9,537 nucleotides of DNA. Origin: Alphaproteobacteria bacterium (GTDB lineage: Bacteria; Pseudomonadota; Alphaproteobacteria; Rhizobiales; Aestuariivirgaceae). The notes below the pieces were generated by a model. That model was not told where the DNA came from. It searched no databases and worked only from the letters and a program-made list of their open reading frames with translations. How positions within the stretch are numbered: the first letter of the stretch is position 1; each line of letters begins with the position of its first letter. The stretch covers positions 1 to 9,537 of the forward strand of contig JAHEJE010000092.1 of assembly GCA_024639035.1 (NCBI GenBank). The letters are read 5' to 3'. The position numbers were made by a program, and so were the translations under genes. Below, in pieces: positions 1 to 8,995 of the stretch.

Positions 1-562
1 GCCGGTCGAAGGCGTGAACGCTCAGGCCGTCCGGCCCGGTTGCCGCGGCAATCGTTTCCAGCATCGGCGCCATGGCCAGCGAGGCGAGGTCGAGGCCGGC
101 GGCGAATTCGGCAAACTCACCACATTCACTGCGGGCCAGGCGGAAATTATGCACCGAATGCAGATAGCCGACATGCTCGCGCACCACCACCACGACGTGC
201 ACGTCGTGATCGCGGCGCAGGGCACCGATCAGTGCGGCGAGGTCGCCGGCATGGGCAAAGGCCGCCTGGCGTTTGCCGGGCATAAAGCCGGGCATGTTTT
301 CATCGGAGAACACAATGGTGTCGAAGTCGCCGGCAAGCGTCTGGAAGTGGCGGTTGAGGGCATCGCGCACCGCCGCCAGTCCGCGTTCGGCGACCTTGTG
401 GCCGCGCAACAGCTTGAAGGCCCGGTGGGCCGGGTCATTGGCCCGGGTCTGGGTGACCGCCAGCACGCGGTCGCCGGCCAGCGGTGCACTCAAACCCTCA
501 AGCACACCCTGTATGGAGCTGGAGCCCGCGCGATGAAGGCCGGCATGTAGGATGAGCCGCAA
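1..562 (-). CDS. Sulfotransferase-like protein, 5' part only (runs off the left edge)
   Basis: An open frame of 187 codons runs from a TTG at 562 to the window edge with no stop, so the C-terminus is missing. The N-terminus, read with Met at the TTG, is MRLILHAGLHRAGSSSIQ. This matches the beta-strand plus 5'-phosphosulfate loop of bacterial sulfotransferase-like proteins, where HKTGTTSIQ is usual. Around residues 122-139 the segment VVVVVREHVGYLHSVHN has Arg128 and Ser136 eight residues apart, the spacing of the Arg...Ser pair of the 3'-phosphate-binding motif. The family moves sulfuryl groups from PAPS to glycans, lipids or small molecules; the substrate cannot be told here. Odd point: the loop lysine is replaced (HRAGSSS, Arg11), so PAPS use is uncertain. 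The TTG lies 7 bases after the TGA of the upstream channel gene, with a weak GAG upstream, suggesting translational coupling. No ATG or GTG fits this N-terminus. The frame is sound; the family call is moderately sure. Confidence 0.68.
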   Translation of the reverse strand, partial: MRLILHAGLHRAGSSSIQGVLEGLSAPLAGDRVLAVTQTRANDPAHRAFKLLRGHKVAERGLAAVRDALNRHFQTLAGDFDTIVFSDENMPGFMPGKRQAAFAHAGDLAALIGALRRDHDVHVVVVVREHVGYLHSVHNFRLARSECGEFAEFAAGLDLASLAMAPMLETIAAATGPDGLSVHAFDR

Positions 563-569
563 GACGAGC

Positions 570-1907
570 TCAACGCTTGGTCGGGCTTGGCTTGCTGGTC
601 GACTTCTGGATACTCAGCAGGCTTTCGCCGCCGACGATCTTGACTTCGCGCTGCGGGAACGGGATGACGATATCGTTGGCCTTCAGCGCGTCCCACACCA
701 GGAACAGCACATCGGAGGAGAACTTGTTGGGGCCGTCGTCGAGCCCGTCGACCCAGAATTCGACGCCGAAGTTGACGCCGCTGTCGCCGAAGCCGCGCAA
801 TTCGCAGTCCGGCGGTTCGGGCTCGAAGAGGACCCGGGGATGGCTGCCCACGGCCTTTTCGATCACCGGCGGCACCTTGTGCAGGTCGGTATCGTAGGCC
901 ACCGAAAACTCGACCTCATAGCGCTGGCGCGGGTCGTCGCGGGTCCAGTTGACGAAGGCGGTGGTGATGAACTTCTCGTTCGGCACCAGGATTTCCTTGC
1001 CGTCGAAGGTCTCAAGGGTCGACGAGCGCATGTTGAGATCCTTGAGGATGCCGGCCCGGCCGTCCTCGAGCTCGATGTAGTCCCCGGTCGACAGCGAGCG
1101 CTCCAGCAGGATGATGATGCCGGAGATAAAATTCGAGGCGATCTGTTGCAGGCCGAAACCGAGACCGACGCCGAGCGCGCCGCCGAACACCGTGAGTGCC
1201 GTCAGGTCGAGGCCGAGCACCTGCAGCAGCAGGATGAACAGGACCATGAACAGCAGGATCTCGAACAGTTTGGCGAACAGCTCGCGGGTCGGCTTGTCGA
1301 GCGCTTCCTGCCTGCGGATCACGCTCTGGCCGAAATTCGACGACATGCGGCCGAGCCAGAACAGCACCCCGCCGGCCAGCGCCGCCTTGATCAGGAAGAA
1401 CAGCGACAGCCGGATGTTGCCGACTTCCAGGCTGATGCCGTCGAGAAATCCGGTCGTTGCGTCGAACCAGCCGAACACCTTCAGCGTGGCGACCGGAATG
1501 CCGATCCAGATCGCCGCGGCACGGACCAGCGGGTTGGAGACAAACCGGTTGATCGCCGCATAAAGCACGGCGACGACACTGACGCTCTGGGCAATGCGCA
1601 CCAGCCAGGCCGAGCCGAGGGTGGCCAGCAGCACCTCGATGGCAATCGCCAGCGCCAGAACACAAAACACGGTGAACAGCAGGTCGCGGCAGGCATAGAC
1701 GATCTGGCGCAGCTTCAGCAGCGCGCCCTCGGCCGGCTCGTCCCTGAACAGCGGAACCCGGTTGCGCACCAGTCTGGCGGTGAAATAGGCAACTACAACG
1801 GCGGCCACGATGGCGCCGGCCTGAGCATAGAATTTCGGGCTGGTCGCCCATTCCAGGGCGATGTCGTACACCACCAGGGCGTGCGCTTGCAGTTCGGTCA
1901 GGTCCAC
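570..1907 (-). CDS. MscS-family mechanosensitive ion channel
   Basis: This is a 445-residue inner-membrane channel of the small-conductance mechanosensitive family, which releases solutes on hypo-osmotic shock. Several hydrophobic segments precede the pore, at roughly residues 27-48, 68-96, 105-122, 127-146, 166-187 and 210-235. Next comes the Gly/Ala-rich pore-lining helix (about 236-268, containing FGGALGVGLGFGLQQIASNF), then SLSTGDYIEL, the start of the beta domain. The cytoplasmic part has LVPNEKFI and NWTRDDPRQR, usual in the MscS vestibule, and the protein ends in a short basic tail (KPSPTKR). The extra N-terminal membrane helices make it longer than E. coli MscS (286 residues) and closer to the larger MscS paralogues. 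The start is a GTG at 1907 with GGGGAG 11 bases upstream. It begins only 31 bases after the tRNA-Val CCA end with no terminator between, so read-through from the tRNA promoter is possible. The next gene starts 7 bases after its stop. Confidence 0.93.
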   Translation of the reverse strand: MDLTELQAHALVVYDIALEWATSPKFYAQAGAIVAAVVVAYFTARLVRNRVPLFRDEPAEGALLKLRQIVYACRDLLFTVFCVLALAIAIEVLLATLGSAWLVRIAQSVSVVAVLYAAINRFVSNPLVRAAAIWIGIPVATLKVFGWFDATTGFLDGISLEVGNIRLSLFFLIKAALAGGVLFWLGRMSSNFGQSVIRRQEALDKPTRELFAKLFEILLFMVLFILLLQVLGLDLTALTVFGGALGVGLGFGLQQIASNFISGIIILLERSLSTGDYIELEDGRAGILKDLNMRSSTLETFDGKEILVPNEKFITTAFVNWTRDDPRQRYEVEFSVAYDTDLHKVPPVIEKAVGSHPRVLFEPEPPDCELRGFGDSGVNFGVEFWVDGLDDGPNKFSSDVLFLVWDALKANDIVIPFPQREVKIVGGESLLSIQKSTSKPSPTKR

Positions 1908-1938
1908 TGCACGTCGTCTCCCCGGTATGGCACTTTAG

Positions 1939-2014
1939 TGGTGGGCGGTGACAGGCTCGAACTGCCGACCCCCTCGGTGTAAACGAGGTGCTCTACCAAC
2001 TGAGCTAACCGCCC
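1939..2014 (-). tRNA. tRNA-Val (anticodon TAC), CCA encoded
   Basis: Read on the minus strand, a full 76-base cloverleaf is visible. The acceptor stem is GGGCGGT paired with ACCGCCC, followed by discriminator A and an encoded CCA at 1941-1939. The D arm contains GCTCAGTTGGTAGAGC. The anticodon stem is CCTCG/CGAGG around loop TTTACAC, giving anticodon TAC (1979-1981), which reads GUA and other valine codons. The T arm carries TTCGAGC. A possible -10 box, TATCCT, lies at 2023-2028 just upstream, with no clear -35. A tRNA-Val downstream of hupB is a familiar alphaproteobacterial arrangement (recalled from general knowledge). I found no second copy of the tRNA 3' end, so there is no sign of an integrated element. 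Confidence 0.97.
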
Positions 2015-2117
2015 AAACTAAGAGGATACCATGCACCGACAATCATCGTTGCGGTGCCAATCACTCCTGCGGCGTCTGAATACAGTCATGCAGGCCGATG
2101 GGCAAGCGTTTAACATG

Positions 2118-2148
2118 AAAAAATCCTGCGCTGGCGGCCAGCGCAGGA
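2118..2148 (-). terminator. Intrinsic terminator of hupB
   Basis: A perfect 11-bp stem, TCCTGCGCTGG / CCAGCGCAGGA with a 3-base loop (2124-2148), is followed on the minus strand by six T residues (2118-2123). It lies about 40 bases after the hupB stop. A smaller 7-bp hairpin (CGGCCCG/CGGGCCG, 2158-2176) sits between the stop and this terminator and may protect the mRNA 3' end. Confidence 0.92.
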
Positions 2149-2186
2149 CATTATGCTCGGCCCGTTTGGCGGGCCGTTCAGCCGGT

Positions 2187-2462
2187 TCAGCCGTTGACGG
2201 CTTCCTTGAGGCCCTTGCCGGCCTTGAACTTGGCGTTCTTGGAGGCCGGAATGGAAATCGGCTGGCCGGTGCGCGGGTCGCGACCCTGGGTTGCGGCGCG
2301 GTTGGACACACTGAAGGTTCCAAAGCCGACCAGGCGTACGTCGTCACCGCCCTGCAGGGCCTTCTGGATGTTTTCCAGCGTCGCCTCGACGGCCTCGCCG
2401 GCATCGCCCTTGGACAGCTTTGCGTCGGCGGCTACTTTGGCAATCAGTTCGTTCTTGTTCAT
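2187..2462 (-). CDS. hupB: DNA-binding protein HU (nucleoid protein)
   Basis: This is a 91-residue HU-family histone-like protein, the usual family length. It binds and bends DNA as a dimer and compacts the nucleoid. The sequence shows the N-terminal helical dimerisation part (MNKNELIAKVAADAKLSK), the family signature GFGTFSVSNRAATQGRDPRTG (spread over residues 46-66), and Pro63 in RDPRTG, the residue that intercalates in DNA at the arm tip. The C-terminus is the basic ASKNAKFKAGKGLKEAV. I chose the ATG at 2462 because AAGGA lies 8 bases before it and the protein then starts MNK as usual; an in-frame ATG at 2486 would add 8 unsupported residues. It follows lon in the classical lon-hupB order, but here a receiver-domain gene separates the two and each unit has its own terminator. 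The copy name hupB follows the lon-linked location and is not certain. Confidence 0.96.
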   Translation of the reverse strand: MNKNELIAKVAADAKLSKGDAGEAVEATLENIQKALQGGDDVRLVGFGTFSVSNRAATQGRDPRTGQPISIPASKNAKFKAGKGLKEAVNG

Positions 2463-2739
2463 TTGTAAAATTCCTTTTCCGTTCATACCGGGGGTTCATG
2501 AATACGCGGTACTCGGCAGAGCCATGTAAAAAACGCGAGATTTCCGCCAAAAAAGCAAGTGCAAACCGCGCCGGCAGGGTTTTGCCATGGATTTCAATGG
2601 CTTGGCGCGAATGAAAAACGGCAGAGTTTGGCCGTTTCTGTGCGGTGTGGCAAAAATGAGGTCTGAATTGATTCGTCGAAGCCGTTGATTCGGAAGCCAT
2701 TTCCGTGAAACGTCACGCCACGGAAGTACGCGCCGGAGG
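2463..2739. other. Intergenic region between hupB and the double-receiver gene
   Basis: There is no gene here. Besides the hairpin at 2614-2637 the stretch should carry the hupB promoter, which I could not fix: on the minus strand it is rich in T and A runs (around 2521-2560), but no -35/-10 pair with good spacing stands out. The octamer TTGATTCG occurs twice 17 bases apart (2668-2675 and 2685-2692), and each copy contains a GATTC, a GANTC-type site for the CcrM methylase common in alphaproteobacteria. The ribosome binding site of hupB (AAGGA) is at the low-coordinate end. Confidence 0.5.
2614..2637 (-). terminator. Probable intrinsic terminator of the double-receiver gene
   Basis: On the minus strand AAACGGC and GCCGTTT form a 7-bp stem with an 8-base loop (2616-2637), followed by a run of five T residues (2614-2618). 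It lies about 100 bases after the stop of the receiver-domain gene and ahead of hupB, which would separate the two transcripts. The stem is short, so confidence is moderate. Confidence 0.5.
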
Positions 2740-3471
2740 TCAGGCCGCCAGCACCTTCAGCCGCTCAAGCAGATCGCCCGGATCGAACGGCTTGTTGAGC
2801 ACGCCGGTGACCGAGACATCACGCATCGCATCGATGGTGTTGGCGTGCTCTCCGCCATGACCGGTGACGATGATGGTCGGCGGCGCGGCATTGCGCTGCT
2901 TGAGGCTGGTGTAGACCTCGATGCCGTCGATGACCGGCAGCTTCAGGTCGAGAATGAGCACATCGACGTTGCCGCATTCGACCTGCTGCAAGGCCTCCTG
3001 GCCGTTCGTCACAAGACGGACCGCATAGCCGCCGGCGCCGACCAGGTCGGCCAGCTGCGGCCCCAGGTCCGGGTCGTCCTCGGCAATCAGAACGACACCC
3101 GCCGGCTTGACGCTTTCCAGCGAGGTCTGCACCTTTTTCAGGTCGAGCGGCTTGCTCAGCACACCCATGGCGCCGTTGTCGACCGCCTGGCGGACCAGTT
3201 GCTCGACACTGAATCCGGTCATCATGTAGACCTTGGCATCGGGCTTGAGCCGGCGGATTTCGAAGAAACTTTCAACCCCGTTCTTGCCCGGCATCATGAT
3301 GTCCATGAAGGCGATGTCGAAATCGTTTTCGCGGTATGCGGTAACGGCGGCCTCGCCGTTGTAGGCAACACTCACCGCGTGGCCTTCCATCTCGAACAAC
3401 TCGCCGAGCGCGTCGGCGGCATCTTCATCGTCGTCGACGACCAGTATCTTCATCGGCTCAACGTCGGTCAT
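2740..3471 (-). CDS. Response regulator with two receiver domains and no output domain
   Basis: The protein has 243 residues in two complete CheY-like receiver domains. The first (about 8-118) has the acidic pocket DDD at 13-15, phosphoacceptor Asp57 in MDIMMPGKNG, Thr85 and Lys107 in LSKPLD. The second (about 126-240) has EDD at 131-133, Asp175 in LDLKLPVIDG, Thr203 and Lys227 in LNKPFDP. Both sets of phosphorylation residues are intact, so both halves should accept phosphate from a histidine kinase or Hpt protein. There is no DNA-binding, GGDEF, EAL or enzymatic domain, so it would act by protein contact or phosphotransfer. The ATG at 3471 is preferred because GAGG lies 8 bases upstream; an upstream in-frame ATG would add 47 residues unlike a receiver domain. 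The next in-frame ATG (3453) begins MKILVVDDD and is a weaker alternative. No kinase is adjacent; the partner is unknown. It stands between lon and hupB with terminators on both sides, so it is probably transcribed alone. Confidence 0.9.
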   Translation of the reverse strand: MTDVEPMKILVVDDDEDAADALGELFEMEGHAVSVAYNGEAAVTAYRENDFDIAFMDIMMPGKNGVESFFEIRRLKPDAKVYMMTGFSVEQLVRQAVDNGAMGVLSKPLDLKKVQTSLESVKPAGVVLIAEDDPDLGPQLADLVGAGGYAVRLVTNGQEALQQVECGNVDVLILDLKLPVIDGIEVYTSLKQRNAAPPTIIVTGHGGEHANTIDAMRDVSVTGVLNKPFDPGDLLERLKVLAA

Positions 3472-3594
3472 AAAGCGCGCCTCATCTGTCACTGACCATG
3501 GGTCCACAGCGAGCGCAGATCCCCAATCATGGCGGCCGACAGTGTCGCATTCCGGCGTTAAGATATGCTTGACGGGGCGGCAGCAATGCCAACG

Positions 3595-3626
3595 AAAAAC
3601 CGCACCGGACATTGGTCCGATGCGGT
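3595..3626 (-). terminator. Intrinsic terminator of lon
   Basis: On the minus strand ACCGCATCGGAC and GTCCGGTGCGGT form a 12-bp stem, one pair being T-G, with a 4-base loop (3599-3626). Five T residues follow (3595-3599). It lies about 40 bases after the lon stop, beyond the palindrome at 3643-3660. Confidence 0.85.
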
Positions 3627-3642
3627 CAAACCCGTGGCGGGA

Positions 3643-3660
3643 CTAGGGTCAGGACCCTAG
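3643..3660. repeat. Short palindrome after lon, copy 1 of a repeated motif
   Basis: CTAGGGTCAGGACCCTAG has two perfect 8-base arms around AG. It lies 5 bases after the lon stop codon. The core TAGGGTCNGGACCCTA is repeated at 6653-6668 just after the clpX stop codon; the two 16-base cores differ at one base. Two copies in equivalent places suggest a dispersed palindromic motif rather than chance. Neither copy has a T run beside it, so it is not itself a standard terminator. Confidence 0.7.
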
Positions 3661-3665
3661 CGTTG

Positions 3666-6098
<2,433 letters not shown>

Positions 6099-6336
6099 GG
6101 TCAGTTCCTTGGGTTGCCGGCTCGGCGGCAGTTCAATGTCGGAGAACGCGAAAACACGTTCGATTCACTCCGGGTTTCCGCTTGGTGCCGTGTGCCGGTC
6201 GGCGGACTTGGCGAATCGCAACGCCTCTACCGGTTATACACCCACATCGCGGGCTGGATCACCCGGTGGTCACTTCAATCCACAAAATGGCGACCTGGGC
6301 CGTGATTTTCAAGGCCGCGCCGACAATGCGGCTAAC
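6099..6336. other. lon upstream region
   Basis: No gene is visible. The lon ribosome binding site (AAGGAA) lies close to 6098. Read on the minus strand, a TATAAC hexamer at 6233-6238 is the best -10 candidate, which would leave a leader of roughly 130 bases, but the expected -35 position reads TGATCC, a poor match. The far end of this region abuts the MITE, so the MITE is about 100 bases beyond the candidate promoter and has not split the leader. Confidence 0.4.
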
Positions 6337-6369
6337 TAGAGCACTTTTCGATCATACGGAATCGCTTGA

Positions 6370-6465
6370 CCGGATTTCCGCGCCTGCTGGCTAGGCATGG
6401 TCGGCGCCGCGGTCTGGTTGACCGCAAGGCGAGCATGGTGACGTCCAGAAGGCGCGGAAATCCGG
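6370..6465. repeat. Inner inverted repeat, arm 1 of the MITE
   Basis: Bases 6370-6390 (CCGGATTTCCGCGCC...) and 6445-6465 are reverse complements over 21 bases with a single mismatch. This arm starts right after the left terminal repeat. Within its loop GCGGT and ACCGC form a further small stem around CTGGTTG. Confidence 0.85.
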
Positions 6466-6475
6466 CCTGCGGTGG

Positions 6476-6564
6476 GCCAAATTCGCCCATCTGGTGCGTT
6501 GCAGCGCTTGCCCGATGCACCGCATCGCGCTGCGCACCGCGCCTGCCATATGAACGAATTTGGC
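6476..6564. repeat. Inner inverted repeat, arm 2 of the MITE
   Basis: GCCAAATTCG (6476-6485) pairs perfectly with CGAATTTGGC (6555-6564). Inside, GGTGCG (6493-6498) faces CGCACC (6533-6538), GCAGCG (6501-6506) faces CGCTGC (6528-6533, sharing one base) and GATGC (6514-6518) faces GCATC (6522-6526). The arm is therefore a long hairpin with bulges, ending just before the right terminal repeat. Confidence 0.75.
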
Positions 6565-6603
6565 TCCATCAAGTGATCCCGTATGATCGAAAAGTGCTCT
6601 AAA

Positions 6604-6639
6604 TGATAAGGCCCGGGCTTGCGGTCCCGGGCCTTATCA
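6604..6639 (-). terminator. Probable intrinsic terminator of clpX
   Basis: TGATAAGGCCCGGG (6604-6617) and CCCGGGCCTTATCA (6626-6639) form a perfect 14-bp stem with an 8-base loop. It lies about 40 bases after the clpX stop on the minus strand. The following minus-strand bases are ATTTAG, a poor T run, so termination may be partial and some read-through toward lon is possible. The hairpin ends 2 bases from the MITE. Confidence 0.65.
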
Positions 6640-6652
6640 AAATCGCATGAAA

Positions 6653-6668
6653 TAGGGTCCGGACCCTA
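6653..6668. repeat. Short palindrome after clpX, copy 2 of a repeated motif
   Basis: TAGGGTCCGGACCCTA is a perfect 16-base palindrome starting 9 bases after the clpX stop codon. It matches the core of the palindrome after lon (3644-3659) at 15 of 16 bases. As at lon, an intrinsic-terminator-like hairpin follows, giving the same order of stop codon, palindrome and terminator. Confidence 0.7.
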
Positions 6669-6677
6669 ATGAGGACG

Positions 6678-7955
<1,278 letters not shown>

Positions 7956-8230
7956 TCGACCTCCTTGGCCCGTTTTCTATCACATGGTGCGAAAATCTGG
8001 TTCATTTTCGGCCACACGACCATCATAAAATATTAACGCGCTAATCCAAGCAATATCCGTGCCTCAAGAAAAACACCTGCAAGGCAATTGATTCTCACGA
8101 GCATGGCTGGCGATGGTTAATCAACCGTTGACCGTGAGCAATCAAAATATGCTGTCCTCCATCAACCTATCGGAAAAACACCTAAAGATAGGTCAAATTC
8201 GTTCAACACGCCTTGAGGCAGGCGGCTTGA
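7956..8230. other. clpP-clpX intergenic region
   Basis: These 275 bases are more AT-rich than the genes. They hold the candidate clpX promoter at 8025-8053 and a hairpin, ACCTATC/GATAGGT (8165-8171 with 8187-8193), 38 bases after the clpP stop. That hairpin has a 15-base loop and no T run, so it is a poor terminator and may be only a stabilising or processing element. A short dyad GGTTAATCAACC lies near 8115-8126. Confidence 0.5.
8025..8053 (-). promoter_or_regulatory. Candidate sigma-70 type promoter of clpX
   Basis: On the minus strand TTGCTT (8048-8053) and TTTTAT (8025-8030) are separated by exactly 17 bases in an AT-rich stretch. This would start transcription about 65 bases before the clpX ATG. 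The hexamers match the consensus only partly, so this is a candidate. Confidence 0.35.
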
Positions 8231-8857
8231 TCAGTCCTCGGTCGGTTCCGGACGCTTTTCGATCACGGTATCGATCAGTCCGAAATCCTTGGCGGCTTCG
8301 GCGGTCAGGAAGGTGTCGCGGTCCAGTGCCTTTTCGATGGCCTCGATCTTCTGGCCGGTGTGCTTGACATAAATCTGGTTCAGACGCGAGCGCATCTCGA
8401 TGATTTCCTTGGCGTGGCGCTCGATGTCCGATGCCTGGCCCTGGAAGCCGCCCGAAGGCTGATGGACCATGACCCGGGCGTTGCCGAGGGCAAAGCGCAT
8501 GTCCTTTTGCCCGGCACACAGCAGAAGCGATCCCATGGAGGCCGCCTGCCCGATCACCGTCGTCGAGACCGCAGGGCGGATGAACTGCATGGTGTCGTAG
8601 ATCGCCATGCCGGCGGTCACCACGCCGCCCGGCGAGTTGATGTACATGGCGATTTCCTTCTTCGGATTTTCCGCCTCCAGAAACAGCAGTTGGGCGACGA
8701 CGAGCGTGGCCATGTGGTCTTCCACCGCGCCGGTCAGAAATATGATTCTTTCCTTCAACAGCCGCGAATAGATGTCGTAGGCGCGCTCGCCACGGTTTGT
8801 CTGCTCGACAACCATCGGCACCAGGTTATTGGTCAACAGGTCAATTGGGTCTTGCAT
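8231..8857 (-). CDS. clpP: ATP-dependent Clp protease, proteolytic subunit ClpP
   Basis: ClpP is the serine peptidase that forms the two-ring chamber capped by ClpX (or ClpA). The catalytic triad is visible: Ser107 in GQAASMGSLLL, His132 in MVHQPSGG and Asp181 in DRDTFL. The spacings of 25 and 49 residues equal those in E. coli. The start of the fold, VPMVVEQTNRGERAYDIYSR, and INSPGG near residue 74 are also standard. The length of 208 is normal. I chose the ATG at 8857 because AGGA lies 5 bases upstream and the protein then begins MQDPIDLL; the frame stays open 48 codons further upstream, but that stretch is unlike ClpP and overlaps the likely promoter. It is the first gene of the clpP-clpX group and diverges from the PAS-domain gene. 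Confidence 0.99.
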   Translation of the reverse strand: MQDPIDLLTNNLVPMVVEQTNRGERAYDIYSRLLKERIIFLTGAVEDHMATLVVAQLLFLEAENPKKEIAMYINSPGGVVTAGMAIYDTMQFIRPAVSTTVIGQAASMGSLLLCAGQKDMRFALGNARVMVHQPSGGFQGQASDIERHAKEIIEMRSRLNQIYVKHTGQKIEAIEKALDRDTFLTAEAAKDFGLIDTVIEKRPEPTED

Positions 8858-8948
8858 GGTCGTCCTTAATCGTCGCCGCAAAAGGAAATTCGATTGTTCG
8901 TTGCATCCGCGTGGCGGGTGGGTGTGATTCGAGCCACCGGACAAGCGC

Positions 8949-8978
8949 AAGATAAGAGATCGCGAGGCAATCTTAAAG
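8949..8978 (-). promoter_or_regulatory. Candidate heat-shock-like promoter of clpP
   Basis: On the minus strand CTTTAAGA (8971-8978) and CTTATCTT (8949-8956) are 14 bases apart, about 90 bases before the clpP ATG. The second box resembles the CYTATNT -10 form described for alphaproteobacterial sigma-32 promoters, and the first resembles CTTGA with one change. clpP is commonly heat-inducible, which fits, but the match is imperfect. Confidence 0.3.
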
Positions 8979-8995
8979 AGCCGCCGCCGGCAATG

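Larger units (their letters stand above)
6337..6601. mobile_element. MITE-like element, 265 bp, with 33-bp terminal inverted repeats
   Basis: The left end (6337-6369) begins TAGAGCACTTTTCGATCATA and the right end (6569-6601) is its reverse complement, with 31 of 33 bases matching. The outermost TA on each side could be a duplicated target, leaving GAGCACTTTTCG...CGAAAAGTGCTC as the true tips. TA target duplication is typical of IS630/Tc1-mariner elements and their MITEs. There is no transposase. Two further inverted repeats fill the inside (6370-6465 and 6476-6564), so one strand could fold into a stem with two arms. Short open frames on both strands end in the same IPYDRKVL because of the terminal repeats; they are not genes. 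It lies between the clpX terminator hairpin and the lon upstream region. The structure is seen directly; mobility and family are inferred. Confidence 0.75.

Noticed and set aside
14..550. A 178-codon plus-strand open frame at the left edge
   Set aside because: The minus-strand frame from the TTG at 562 has recognisable sulfotransferase-like motifs and a coupled start; the plus frame has none.
552..1982. A 476-codon plus-strand open frame opposite the MscS gene that runs into the tRNA
   Set aside because: It is antisense to a clear channel gene and its end overlaps tRNA-Val. The repetitive Gln/Glu/Asp/His composition is an artefact.
1939..2014. tRNA-Val as an integration site for a mobile island
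   Set aside because: No repeat of the tRNA 3' end was found in the window and no integrase is present; flanking genes look chromosomal.
2845..3495. A 216-codon plus-strand open frame opposite the double-receiver gene
   Set aside because: It is the antisense shadow of a gene with two complete sets of receiver-domain residues.
6336..6602. Short open frames on both strands of the MITE, both ending IPYDRKVL
   Set aside because: The identical ends come from the terminal inverted repeats. There is no ribosome binding site or family resemblance.
8165..8193. Hairpin after clpP considered as a terminator
   Set aside because: The stem is only 7 bp with a 15-base loop and no T run follows, so it is kept only as a note.
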